Below are positions 17,658 to 25,987 of a DNA stretch of 64,000 nucleotides, one piece after another. Position 1 is the stretch's first letter. Every line of letters begins with the position of its first letter. Made by a program: the position numbers and the translations under genes. The stretch lies in NCBI GenBank assembly GCA_045638525.1, contig JAZUBQ010000020.1, positions 1 to 64,000 on the forward strand, read 5' to 3'. The notes beneath the pieces are model-generated. The model was given only the letters and a program-made list of their open reading frames with translations, ran no database searches and was not told where the DNA came from. Source of the DNA: SIG452 sp045638525. GTDB taxonomy: Bacteria > Bacillota > Clostridia > UMGS1840.

Positions 17658-18236
17658 TTGAATATCTCTGATGTATTAGCGAAAAGACGAACTGCAAGAA
17701 GCTTTCTTGACGATCCAATCCCCGAAGAAGATATTCTGAAAATGATAGATCTGGCAAGATTGTCTCCGAGCGCAGGAAATATGCAGTCGTTAAAGTATGC
17801 TATTGTAGATTCCAAAGAGGAAAGAGAAGCAATCTTTCCGTATATTAAGTACGCAGGATATATTCCGGAGTGGAATCCTGAATTTCGGGAAAGTCCGGTT
17901 GCTTTTATTGGGGTTCTCAATGATACAAGCATAAGAGCAAACAATGCTTTCACCCAATGTGATAGCGGAATCTCTATGATGGCAATATCTGTCGTTGCAG
18001 AGGAAATGGGATATAGAAGTTGTATCCTGGGTGCGATTGACAGAGAAAAAATTGCTGAGATTCTTGGAATACACTCCCAATATGAAATCTTATATTTGGT
18101 TGGCCTTGGAATTTCCAAACAGAAAAACAGTTCGTTTGACGATAGCGAAACTGTAAAGTATGTGATGGATTCAGATAAAAACTTTCGGGTTCCCAAAAGA
18201 AAGTTAGAAGATGTAATAATAGATAGGAGTAAATAA
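17658..18236 (+). CDS. Nitroreductase-family FMN oxidoreductase
   Basis: A 192-residue nitroreductase-fold protein starting at TTG 17658 behind AAAGGAGAGGG. The family N-terminus RRTARSFLDDPIPEEDILKMIDLARLSPSAGNMQ includes the FMN-contacting Arg pair and the SPSAGN segment. The C-terminal part has GIDREKIAEILGI and YEILYLVGLG. The physiological substrate is unknown. It lies between eda copy 2 and kdgK copy 2 and is absent from the otherwise matching copy 1, so it was inserted here or lost there. Confidence 0.88.
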   Translation: MNISDVLAKRRTARSFLDDPIPEEDILKMIDLARLSPSAGNMQSLKYAIVDSKEEREAIFPYIKYAGYIPEWNPEFRESPVAFIGVLNDTSIRANNAFTQCDSGISMMAISVVAEEMGYRSCILGAIDREKIAEILGIHSQYEILYLVGLGISKQKNSSFDDSETVKYVMDSDKNFRVPKRKLEDVIIDRSK

Positions 18237-18237
18237 A

Positions 18238-19260
18238 ATGGCAAAAGTAGTTACCTTTGGTGAATTAATGTTAAGACTGGCACCCAATGGTTATTACAGA
18301 TTTTTTCAGAATGACCAAATGCAGGCAACCTTTGGTGGCGGTGAAGCAAATGTTGCGGTTTCATTGGCAAACTATGGTTTAGACAGTGTATATGTAACCA
18401 AACTGCCCAAACACGCAATCGGACAGGCTGCGGTTGACAGCTTAAGATATTTCGGCGTTGACACCTCTAAAATTGTTCGTGGTGGCGACAGAGTTGGTAT
18501 CTATTTCTTGGAAAAAGGTGCTTCTCAGAGAGGTTCTGTTTGTATTTATGACAGAGCATATTCTGCAATCCAAATGTCCTCTAAAGAAGATTTTAACTGG
18601 GACGAAATTTTTGACGGTGCAGATTGGTTCCATTTTACCGGTATCACTCCCGCATTAGGCGAAAACTTAGTTCAGATTTGCAAAGAAGCTTGTATTGCGG
18701 CAAAGAAAAAAGGCGTAAAAATTTCTTGCGACTTAAACTACCGTGGCAAACTCTGGACCAGAGATGAAGCAAGAAAAGCGATGACCGAATTGTGTCAGTA
18801 TGTGGATGTTTGTATTTCCAACGAAGAAGATGCCAAAGATGTATTTGGCATTGAAGCAGAAGATACTGATATTTATGGCGGCAAATTGAATCACGAAGGC
18901 TATAAGAGCGTTGCAAAACAGTTGGCAGATAAATTCGGATTCGAAAAAGTGGCAATCACTTTAAGAACTTCCATTTCTGCCAATGACAATGACTGGGCAG
19001 GTATGTTATATGACGGAGAAGATTACTGTTTCTCCAAATCCTACCATTTACATATTGTTGACCGTGTTGGCGGTGGCGATTCTTTTGGTGGTGGCTTGAT
19101 TTATTCGTTGCTCTCCGGCAAGACCTCCAAAGAAGCCATTGAATTTGCTGTTGCGGCATCCGCATTGAAACACTCTGTTGAAGGTGACTACAACAGGGTA
19201 AGTGTAGCAGAAGTTGAAAAACTTGCCGGTGGAGATGGCTCCGGCAGAGTACAAAGATAA
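18238..19260 (+). CDS. kdgK: PfkB-family sugar kinase, probable 2-keto-3-deoxygluconate kinase (copy 2)
   Basis: 340 residues, 334 of them identical to the kinase at 285-1307, with the same glycine-rich N-terminal segment and the DRVGGGDSFGGGL catalytic signature. The Shine-Dalgarno is ATAGGAG. One base separates its start from the nitroreductase stop. Probable role: phosphorylation of KDG from the dehydratase for the aldolase at 17081. Many differences between the copies are silent, so the duplication is not brand new or has been partly homogenised. Confidence 0.88.
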   Translation: MAKVVTFGELMLRLAPNGYYRFFQNDQMQATFGGGEANVAVSLANYGLDSVYVTKLPKHAIGQAAVDSLRYFGVDTSKIVRGGDRVGIYFLEKGASQRGSVCIYDRAYSAIQMSSKEDFNWDEIFDGADWFHFTGITPALGENLVQICKEACIAAKKKGVKISCDLNYRGKLWTRDEARKAMTELCQYVDVCISNEEDAKDVFGIEAEDTDIYGGKLNHEGYKSVAKQLADKFGFEKVAITLRTSISANDNDWAGMLYDGEDYCFSKSYHLHIVDRVGGGDSFGGGLIYSLLSGKTSKEAIEFAVAASALKHSVEGDYNRVSVAEVEKLAGGDGSGRVQR

Positions 19261-19284
19261 ATAGCAATCGTGTAATAAAAATAA

Positions 19285-19321
19285 AAAAGTTGCTTGGATT
19301 TACACTGTCCAAGCAACTTTT
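19285..19321 (+). terminator. Rho-independent terminator after kdgK copy 2
   Basis: 14-bp perfect stem (AAAAGTTGCTTGGA, 19285-19298, with 19308-19321) and a 9-nt loop, matching the terminator at 1333-1369. Confidence 0.85.
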
Positions 19322-19361
19322 CATATGGGGAAAATCTCCTTAAATTAGTATGAATTGGGTC
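19317..19361 (+). repeat. 45-bp dispersed repeat, copy 3 of 3
   Basis: Aligns without gaps to 1365-1409 and 8593-8637. Its right end is the point where the minus-strand cotJC reading frame loses family similarity, just after the HFQRFGD segment. Confidence 0.75.
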
Positions 19362-19700
19362 ACCGAAACGTTGGAAGTGTACTACTTCTCGTTCTCTTAA
19401 ATAACGAATAACACGTTCTACGTCCTTATCATCACACATCCTTAAAATGTTGTCATAGGTGGCACGTGCTTTTTGCTCTGCTGCTAAATCTTCAACTAAA
19501 TCAGCAATAGGATCGCCTTTAACTCCGATATATTCTGCCTTCCACGGATTTCCTGATGCTGCGGCAGGGTAGATGCTTTTTGCGTGATCTATATAGTATG
19601 CTGCCATCGGACTGTTTTCAATTTCACCTGTGGTAGCATTTTTTGTAAGCTGATGAATGAGTGTTGCTACCATCTCAAGGTGAGCCAGTTCTTCTGTACC
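19359..19700 (-). pseudogene. cotJC: Spore coat protein CotJC (Mn-catalase family), C-terminal part of interrupted gene
   Basis: Minus-strand frame of about 113 family residues from TEELAHLEMVAT to HFQRFGD. It carries Mn-catalase ligands corresponding to Glu66/His69 (EELAHLE), Glu148 (AAEQKARATYD) and His181 (VVHFQRF). There is no start codon; a TAG stands just upstream in frame. The missing N-terminal 62 codons, with the remaining ligand Glu (GGPDGELGA), are at 34438-34623. Joining 34441 to 19700 gives LLTDIG-TEELAH in frame with nothing lost. The last 15-25 residues of the family are missing because the 45-bp repeat follows; the open frame runs on as unrelated residues to 19188. Confidence 0.9.
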
Positions 19701-19717
19701 TACCTATTATCCAAAAT
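19697..19717. other. Attachment site, left end of the cotJC element
   Basis: Plus strand: TACC core (19697-19700), then the element arm TACCTATTATCCAAAAT (19701-19717), the inverted counterpart of 34422-34438. The CC at 19699-19700 is the likely crossover dinucleotide, because it gives frame-true rejoining and sits at the centre of the inferred attP. Confidence 0.8.
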
Positions 19718-20082
19718 TGGTACTCCGTTTTAAATGCGCTCAATACTTCACGAATGGGAGCCTTACATAAAGATTTGTATAGCAATGTGAAAGTCACTGT
19801 TTTTGTTCCTGTGTAATGGACTACGCATTATGAAATGGAGATGTATGAAGTATTTTTATAATAAAAATAATACTAGGAATTAGTATAACAAAAAAGGATT
19901 GCTATTTATAATACAAATAGTAACTCTTTTTATATGGTTGAGAATGCAGAATTGAAGTATGTGTCCGTATCTTCTAGATGATGTGGGCTACCAAACTGGA
20001 CACAGAGTACACCTTAAAAATGTTTTATAATATTGTTGAAAAATCTTATTGCTAATGGTATACTTATAATGAGGTGAATAAG

Positions 20083-21801
20083 ATGGCTACTTTGATTACT
20101 AGTGATATACTATCAGTCTTAAATAATGTTGCTTCGATTGAAAACAAACGAATAGAATTGATGAAAATGCGCAAAAACAAGCGTGGACAAAATCGTCATT
20201 TAATTGATGTTGTTTGTGATATGCTGAAGTCATACGTATTACCTTTAAAGCATACCGACTCTCTTAAAATAATAAATAATGATTTTTCTGAAAAAGAATA
20301 CGATCAATTAAAGGTCATAGTGCTCAATTCGAATTGTTCATACTTTAATGCTATTTGCGGTGAAATTTTGTGGATGAAAAAGCATGATATTAAAATTGCA
20401 AGAATAGCGTTAAAATCCTATGAAAAAGAACTTTCAAATCCATCTATTTCTAAAGAAGATGTTTATACAGAATTGTCAGTAGGCATATGTAGGATTTATT
20501 TGAAATGCAAAGTCAAAGATTTTGATTTTGAATGTTTTTTGCAAAAATCTCTTCAACATGTTAAGGCAAACTATGATGTGAGTGGTTATGGAATTTTATT
20601 TATTTTAAATGCCTTGTTAGATTGTTGTGAAAATTCAGAACGAATATTGTTGGCCTTTGAAGATGCTATTTCATATTATGAATCAAACAATACGCTTGAT
20701 AAGGTTGTTAGCTTTCTAGAAGATTTAGAAACATTCTATAAAAATAATAAATGCCAAAAAGAACTCAAATGTACTAGAATTAGAATCGCTCGAGCGGAAG
20801 AACAACTTGCTAACCAATATGATTGGCAAAAGCCAGAACATGCACATACGATTATTTCTCATATTCATTTAGCAATGAACGCTTGGAACAGAGCGGATGA
20901 TAAAGCTTATAAGTCTGAGCGACAAAGACTTGCAAAAAGAATAGAGCCTGTAAAAAAATTATCTCTTCAGACTATGAAAGTAATTTCAAGTGGAGAGGTT
21001 GACCTCAGAGAATGGTTGGAAACAGTAAAGCAATTTATAGAAAATGCAACACTAGAGTCTTTTATATATCAATTAGCAATGATAATACCATTGGAAAGTC
21101 ATGAGAGTGCCAAACAAAACTTGCAAAAGAAAGGGTGCTTTTTCACAGGATTTTTTTCTTCTGTCACATTAGATAGTGAAGGTCGAAAAAAGCGTATAAT
21201 CCCATCTGTTTTTAATGCCTCTGAAACTGAAATGAATGCAATATTACAAAATGAGGCATCTGAAATTTATAATATTCGTGCAGATATTTACGTAAAGAGA
21301 TTACTTTACTTAGCAAGAGAAAAATTTGTTTTTACAAAAGAAAAATTGCAGTTTTTAGTAGAAGATAACCTTTTTGTTCCTTCAAATCATAAAGAATCCT
21401 TTTTACTCGGACTTGTTGCTGGATTTAGTTTGGATTTAATAACAGCAATGCATTTATTAATGCCACAAGTTGAATGCTGTATAAGGAGACTAGCAGAAGA
21501 ATGTGGTGCGGTAGTATATAAAACCGATGAACATGGAATAGAAGAATGTTTGTCTCTATCAAGAATTTTAGAATTGCCAGAAGTAAATGAGTGTTTTGAC
21601 GAAATATTTTTATTTAACTTAAAATTGTTTTTTACAAGTGAATATGGTTTTGGAATGAGAGATGATGTGTGCCACGGATTACGCTCAGATTCAGAACTAC
21701 AATCTTCCAACTGTTTAGCCGTATGGTGGTTTATTCTTCACATATGTTGTTCTTATTCAAGAAATCTTAACAAAAGGCTAAGAGAACAAAAAACAAATTA
21801 A
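20083..21801 (+). CDS. DUF4209-like protein, possible defence protein
   Basis: About 572 residues, largely helical, no signal or membrane segment. ATG 20083 is preferred over GTG 20074 because GAGGTG then serves as the Shine-Dalgarno. Near the C-terminus RDDVCHGLRSD followed by CLAVWWFILHICC resembles the RN-x3-HG motif of DUF4209 and HEPN-like domains, where Arg and His may form an RNase site; here Asn is replaced by Asp. Proteins of this build occur in anti-phage and mobile-element settings. It is the first gene of the cotJC element, followed by two inverted repeats and a tyrosine recombinase. The family call is moderate; the function is a guess. The roughly 280 bases to its left hold only the element end and a weak imperfect hairpin near 19895-19935. 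Confidence 0.55.
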   Translation: MATLITSDILSVLNNVASIENKRIELMKMRKNKRGQNRHLIDVVCDMLKSYVLPLKHTDSLKIINNDFSEKEYDQLKVIVLNSNCSYFNAICGEILWMKKHDIKIARIALKSYEKELSNPSISKEDVYTELSVGICRIYLKCKVKDFDFECFLQKSLQHVKANYDVSGYGILFILNALLDCCENSERILLAFEDAISYYESNNTLDKVVSFLEDLETFYKNNKCQKELKCTRIRIARAEEQLANQYDWQKPEHAHTIISHIHLAMNAWNRADDKAYKSERQRLAKRIEPVKKLSLQTMKVISSGEVDLREWLETVKQFIENATLESFIYQLAMIIPLESHESAKQNLQKKGCFFTGFFSSVTLDSEGRKKRIIPSVFNASETEMNAILQNEASEIYNIRADIYVKRLLYLAREKFVFTKEKLQFLVEDNLFVPSNHKESFLLGLVAGFSLDLITAMHLLMPQVECCIRRLAEECGAVVYKTDEHGIEECLSLSRILELPEVNECFDEIFLFNLKLFFTSEYGFGMRDDVCHGLRSDSELQSSNCLAVWWFILHICCSYSRNLNKRLREQKTN

Positions 21802-21875
21802 AGTTATATACAATGCGACAACAAGAAATTCACCCTTTTATATCTGTGTGATTTCGCTATTTAAAGCAATATTTT

Positions 21876-21904
21876 AATATTACCTTTTAACAAAAGGTAA
21901 TATT
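21876..21904. repeat. Perfect inverted repeat upstream of tyrosine recombinase, IR1
   Basis: 13-bp arms AATATTACCTTTT (21876-21888) and its complement (21892-21904), 3-nt loop. The arm sequence recurs in the second repeat at 21982-22024. It is too AT-rich for an efficient terminator and is possibly a recombinase or repressor site. Confidence 0.6.
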
Positions 21905-21981
21905 TGTACAATTCCCTTGAACCTATCTCCTGTAATGGTTTTGGGAATCATAAGATTTAAAATTTAATAAAAACAGAACTC

Positions 21982-22024
21982 AAATATTACCTTGTGTTTC
22001 ATAACCGAATATAAGGTAATATTT
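21982..22024. repeat. Perfect inverted repeat upstream of tyrosine recombinase, IR2
   Basis: 12-bp arms AAATATTACCTT (21982-21993) and complement (22013-22024) around 19 nt. It shares the 11-bp word AATATTACCTT with IR1, so the word appears four times in 150 bases, ending 90 bases before the recombinase gene. Confidence 0.6.
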
Positions 22025-22113
22025 TTGTTTGTGTGAAAAACGGTGTACATTTCATCACAAGCGATTTATAATTGTAAAAAACAATATTACAATTATAAAG
22101 GAGCATGTGTGAA

Positions 22114-22689
22114 ATGACATTACCAAAAGAAGTTGAACCCATAAAAAATACGAAGGATATCAATAAAATCAAGCAATACTTATATGGAAAAGAAAACAAA
22201 AGAGATTACTGTATCTTTGTGGTAGGAATCAATGTGGGATTACGGGCAGGGGATTTATTGACCTTGAAAATTGAAGATGTGACAGATGGTAATTTGATTT
22301 ATGATACAGTAACTATAAAAGAACAGAAAACCGGAAAGACAAGAAATTTTGCTTTAAATAAAAACGCTAAAGAGGCGATAAAGTTATATATCAACTCTTT
22401 AGCAAATTATGATATGGGGGATTTCTTATTTAAAAGTCGAAAGGGTGGTCATTTAGGAGTAAGACCGTTACATCATATTATTAAAACATTGACTAATGAT
22501 TTAGGAATCAAAGGTAATTTTGGGACACATACACTAAGAAAGACGATGGCATATCATAGATACATTAATCATGTACCGTTAGAAACACTCCAAAAGCTTC
22601 TCAATCATTCTTCCAGTGCGATTACATTAAGATACATAGGGATTACTCAAAAAGTGATTATAGACTGTTACAATGCAGTGAATTTATAA
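22114..22689 (+). CDS. Compact tyrosine recombinase / integrase
   Basis: About 191 residues containing only the catalytic domain of a tyrosine recombinase; the usual N-terminal arm-binding and SAM-like domains are absent. Catalytic residues are all visible: Arg in GLRAGDLL, Lys in KTGKTR, His-x2-Arg in GTHTLRKTMAYH, His in LLNHSS and the Tyr nucleophile in LRYIGIT. ATG 22114 fits AAAGGAG better than ATG 22105. It resembles small phage-type recombinases and could resolve multimers or move a nested segment, with the AATATTACCTT repeats upstream as candidate targets. Confidence 0.88.
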   Translation: MTLPKEVEPIKNTKDINKIKQYLYGKENKRDYCIFVVGINVGLRAGDLLTLKIEDVTDGNLIYDTVTIKEQKTGKTRNFALNKNAKEAIKLYINSLANYDMGDFLFKSRKGGHLGVRPLHHIIKTLTNDLGIKGNFGTHTLRKTMAYHRYINHVPLETLQKLLNHSSSAITLRYIGITQKVIIDCYNAVNL

Positions 22690-22734
22690 AGTCCTTTCTT
22701 TAATTATTATGGATACAAGTAACTCATTTTTCAA

Positions 22735-23151
22735 TTAGTTTATCGTTGATATATTTTGTTCTTCTAAAATATCATCTGTTTGAAATACTGTAAAACTATG
22801 AGTTAAACCAAAAATGATCACACTATCTCTTTTATTTCTTGAATCCAAAATAGCAAATTTAGAGATTCTTAGAAGAAGTTGAGTTTCTTCTAACGTTAGA
22901 TTCATACTAAAAGCAATCGCTATTAGTATATCACGGGAAGGAGTACGTTCTCCACGGAATATCTTATATACATATTCACCGACACCTGAATTTTTAGAAA
23001 CAGTAGAAATGGTTATATCTTTTCTTTCCAACATACTATTTAGAAAGTTTACAGTCGTTTCTTTGATAAACTGACTTTCATGAACCTTGAAAAATGATTC
23101 TATATCAGGTGCGTTTTTCAGTTCTTTTAATAATTCATCTGTAATTTGCAT
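22735..23151 (-). CDS. XRE-type helix-turn-helix regulator
   Basis: About 138 residues. A helical N-terminal region (ELLKELKNAPDIESFFKVHE) is followed by a Cro/C1-type helix-turn-helix (about 50-100: ISTVSKNSGVGEYVYKIFRGERTPSRDILIAIAFSMNLTLEETQLLLR). ATG 23151 is supported by CGGAGG seven bases upstream; the in-frame TTG at 23157 is too close. It is divergent from the Ser/Thr kinase at 23224 and shares a palindromic control region with it (23165-23191). Such pairs occur in Firmicutes, where the kinase may act on or be controlled by the regulator; that link is inference here. Confidence 0.8.
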   Translation of the reverse strand: MQITDELLKELKNAPDIESFFKVHESQFIKETTVNFLNSMLERKDITISTVSKNSGVGEYVYKIFRGERTPSRDILIAIAFSMNLTLEETQLLLRISKFAILDSRNKRDSVIIFGLTHSFTVFQTDDILEEQNISTIN

Positions 23152-23164
23152 TGACAATCCTCCG

Positions 23165-23191
23165 TCGATTTATTATAATTATTATAATCGA
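23165..23191. promoter_or_regulatory. Palindromic operator between regulator and kinase
   Basis: TCGATT (23165-23170) and AATCGA (23186-23191) flank a 15-bp AT-rich centre with overlapping TATAAT-like boxes on both strands. It is a likely binding site of the XRE protein that controls both divergent genes. Confidence 0.5.
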
Positions 23192-23223
23192 TAATCTCGA
23201 AATTTGCAAGGAGTTGTCTAAAA

Positions 23224-24765
23224 ATGCTTGAGATAGCCTCCCTAAAAGAAATAACACTCATCAAAGAAAACGAACGTCAAAAAGTCTTTTTAGTGGAAGA
23301 CCCTGACGGAAAAAAGTATATTAAGCGAGTACTTTCCGATGATAAACGGGAAGTCTATAAAGTGCTTGAAAAAATAAAACATGAAAATATTCCTAATATT
23401 TATTATGTTGGGTTTGATTCTGATACAATTGTTTTGGAAGAATATGTTGCAGGAATTCCCTTAAGTGATTTTATGGAGCAGGGGAAAAAACTCAATCAGA
23501 AACAAGTGAGAAACATTTCCAAACAAATTCTATCTGCCATGGAAGTGCTTCACAAAGTCGATATTATTCATAAAGATATCAAACCGGATAATATTTTGAT
23601 TGATGACTCCAACCATGTTTGGTTGACGGATTACGATATTGCACGGATATACCGAAAGGAAATCAGAAAAGATACTGAAACCATGGGAACCTTCGGGTAT
23701 GCTCCCATTGAACAGTTTGGTATGCTTCCTACTGACTTTAAGACGGATATTTATGCATTTGGCGTGACATTATCTATTCTGCTGGAATATATAAACACAA
23801 AAGTTTTTTTAGTAAAAGTTGCGGAAAAATGTAAAAAAGTTGACCCATCAGAACGGTATCAAAATGCGAAAGAAGTCGAAAGAGCAATTACTTGGAATGC
23901 CTTAAAATATCCGCTTGTTTTTATTATTTCGGTTATTGTATTAGTGGTATTTTTGATAGGAATTTTTCAATCCCAAAAGGGAATAAAAGTGAACCCGGAG
24001 GATGATAACAGTAAACAGATAGAAACAGAAGTTTCCCAGCCGGAAGTCACCGACGAACTGGGACCAACGGCAGATTCAGAAATAAAAAAAGAGCCGGATA
24101 CCAAAATGCCGGTAGAAACACCAAAATCCACCCCATCGGTTGAAGAAGTGGATTTTGAAGGGACATTTTCAGGATTCGAAGATGGTTCCAATGAAGCACT
24201 TTATAGAAATCATAGTTACTATTCTCAAGTTTGTATTTTTAGTATGCAATCCCCTTGGGAACATTTGATTTTTATTGATGATGTGAACAAAACAGGGAAA
24301 CTGAAGCTTGGAGAAAATGATACTGTAGTAGATGCAGATATCACCCTTACCGACGGAATCTTGGACGTTAAATTGAGGGATGATTTTGGACATACATTCC
24401 ATCAACAGTTTCAGTTTCAAGGACAGTATGAATACACAAAACACTATACCGAAGACTTACGAAAAAATGCGGATATCATCTGCTATGACTTTAACGGAGA
24501 TGGAGATACAGAGTTGCTAGTCGGATTAAGCGAAGGGGCTATGGGTGCACTTGGCAAACAATTTTATAATAATGTAAATTATTGTATTGCATGGTGTATT
24601 CAGTATGATGAAAACAAAGGATTCACCTTGTGTGATGGAGATATGTTCTCAAAAGGATATTCTTTTTCGGTAAACGATGCAATAAAAAAATTAAATGTAT
24701 CTTGGGAAGATATCGGAGATGTTACAGGGTATCTTATGGAAGGAGATAAAATTATTCCTAACTAA
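23224..24765 (+). CDS. Membrane-anchored Ser/Thr protein kinase
   Basis: 513 residues. The cytoplasmic kinase domain (about 8-220) has the catalytic loop IIHKDIKPDNIL (HKD in place of HRD), the metal loop DYD where most kinases have DFG, and YAPIEQF at the APE position. The glycine-rich loop is degenerate. One membrane segment (about 230-248, VFIISVIVLVVFLIGIF) leads to a polar Pro/Glu/Ser-rich linker and an outside domain containing DFNGDGDTELLVG, a calcium-loop or FG-GAP-like repeat. The Shine-Dalgarno is AAGGAG. The outer domain probably senses a signal or ligand; the substrate is unknown. A terminator follows at 24787. Confidence 0.88.
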   Translation: MLEIASLKEITLIKENERQKVFLVEDPDGKKYIKRVLSDDKREVYKVLEKIKHENIPNIYYVGFDSDTIVLEEYVAGIPLSDFMEQGKKLNQKQVRNISKQILSAMEVLHKVDIIHKDIKPDNILIDDSNHVWLTDYDIARIYRKEIRKDTETMGTFGYAPIEQFGMLPTDFKTDIYAFGVTLSILLEYINTKVFLVKVAEKCKKVDPSERYQNAKEVERAITWNALKYPLVFIISVIVLVVFLIGIFQSQKGIKVNPEDDNSKQIETEVSQPEVTDELGPTADSEIKKEPDTKMPVETPKSTPSVEEVDFEGTFSGFEDGSNEALYRNHSYYSQVCIFSMQSPWEHLIFIDDVNKTGKLKLGENDTVVDADITLTDGILDVKLRDDFGHTFHQQFQFQGQYEYTKHYTEDLRKNADIICYDFNGDGDTELLVGLSEGAMGALGKQFYNNVNYCIAWCIQYDENKGFTLCDGDMFSKGYSFSVNDAIKKLNVSWEDIGDVTGYLMEGDKIIPN

Positions 24766-24786
24766 ATAAAATTGGACAAAAAGTCC

Positions 24787-24830
24787 AAGACTTTCTATGT
24801 TGTTTGAGATATAATGACATAGAGAGTCTT
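24787..24830 (+). terminator. Rho-independent terminator after kinase gene
   Basis: 14-bp stem with one mismatch (24787-24800 with 24817-24830), then a run of T. Confidence 0.7.
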
Positions 24831-24918
24831 TTTTTATGCGAAATAGCTATGTACATTCTTGGTATTTTGGTTTATATTGATTAAAACAGTAGCTATTATC
24901 ATGAATACGGAGGGCATT

Positions 24919-25689
24919 ATGTTATTTACAAGGAGAAATATCATTAAAAATTCAGCATTGGATACCTATCAGATTATGTCTGATGATTGGAAGATGGGGA
25001 TTATCAACCTCATGGATAACTCTTATATTTTACCTTTAGAATACGACAATGTGTTTGTTTACGGAGAAGATGCTTTTGTTGTACATCGAAAAGGAAAAAT
25101 AGGAGCAATCAGAATAGAAGATGATAAATTATATTGGATTGCAGAATGTGAATATGACACCTTGGATACCTTTGGTCATGATTTGATTTTTTGTAATGAT
25201 AAAGGAGTACGGTATTATAACGCCGTCTTAAAATCAGTTCATGATTTTATCGATATCACGGTTGATGTTCCGTTTTTATATTGTAAGGATGCAGAATATC
25301 AGTATATTCTTTTTGGAGAACTTGGGGAAGTCGTTTATCAAAAGAAATATACTTCCTACAGTGAATCTTGCTTTTGCTTCTGTGGATATACCGACAAAGG
25401 TCCCGTGTTCTATGATGCAAGATACAGTTCTTATCTTTACCCGAAGGAAAAAGACTATCAAGTCTATCATAATTTATTTAATTACCCGATTATTGTAAAT
25501 GACTGCAATCTTGTAAATATCACAGAGGGAGAACAGGGAATCGGGGTAATTGATTCCTATGGAAATCACATTTTACCAAACAATTATAATTACATCAAAG
25601 CGGAATTGAAAATTACAGCAGTGAACACAGATGAAAAAACAGAAAAAATAATATCCATTCCTCAAAGTATTTCTGAGAAATGGATATAG
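24919..25689 (+). CDS. WG-repeat-like beta-propeller protein
   Basis: About 256 residues from ATG 24919, chosen because GGAGGG lies six bases upstream; an in-frame start at 24859 has no such site. Degenerate WG/KWG-type repeats are visible: GIINLMDNSYILPLEYDNVFVY, GKIGAIRIEDDKLYWIAECEYD and GIGVIDSYGNHILPNNYNYIK. No signal peptide or membrane segment. WG-repeat proteins are common in Clostridia mobile DNA with unknown roles. It may work with the kinase upstream, but a terminator lies between them. Confidence 0.55.
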   Translation: MLFTRRNIIKNSALDTYQIMSDDWKMGIINLMDNSYILPLEYDNVFVYGEDAFVVHRKGKIGAIRIEDDKLYWIAECEYDTLDTFGHDLIFCNDKGVRYYNAVLKSVHDFIDITVDVPFLYCKDAEYQYILFGELGEVVYQKKYTSYSESCFCFCGYTDKGPVFYDARYSSYLYPKEKDYQVYHNLFNYPIIVNDCNLVNITEGEQGIGVIDSYGNHILPNNYNYIKAELKITAVNTDEKTEKIISIPQSISEKWI

Positions 25690-25714
25690 TTACATATAGA
25701 AGAAGTTGGTCAGG

Positions 25715-25888
25715 TTACTTTTTCTCTTTCTTAGGGAGATTTTCGATAGCAAATTCACAACATTGAATTACTACCTGATTAAATGAAATATCTTGTTCAG
25801 CTGCAATGCTACTGATTTTCTCAATCAACGTATCAGGCATTCTGATAGTTCTGTTGGAGCTGGTTGGTTTTTTAATGATAAAATCCAT
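25715..25888 (-). CDS. Ribbon-helix-helix (Arc/CopG-type) small protein
   Basis: 57 residues from ATG 25888, behind AGAGGTGAT. The pattern NRTIRMPDTLIEKISSIAAEQDISFNQVVIQCCEFAIENL has the beta strand, helix and helix of Arc-type DNA-binding proteins that lack a fused domain. The strand residues TIRMP are those that contact DNA in the family. It has no partner toxin nearby and probably acts as a regulator within the element. Confidence 0.72.
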   Translation of the reverse strand: MDFIIKKPTSSNRTIRMPDTLIEKISSIAAEQDISFNQVVIQCCEFAIENLPKKEKK

Positions 25889-25987
25889 TGTTATCACCTC
25901 TAATAGTAATTGATATTATTATTTTAACTGATTTTAATGCTTATTGATATACTTATTTATATAATTAAAAATTAAACTAAAAAATAG

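Noticed and set aside
19188..19673. Single 161-residue minus-strand ORF as an intact gene
   Set aside because: Only the first two thirds match CotJC; the start is internal to the family and the tail is antisense to the 45-bp repeat, the terminator and the end of kdgK.
20065..20070. TATAAT just before the DUF4209-like gene as its promoter
   Set aside because: It lies too close to the start codon to leave room for the ribosome binding site in the transcript, and no -35 stands at 15-19 bp.
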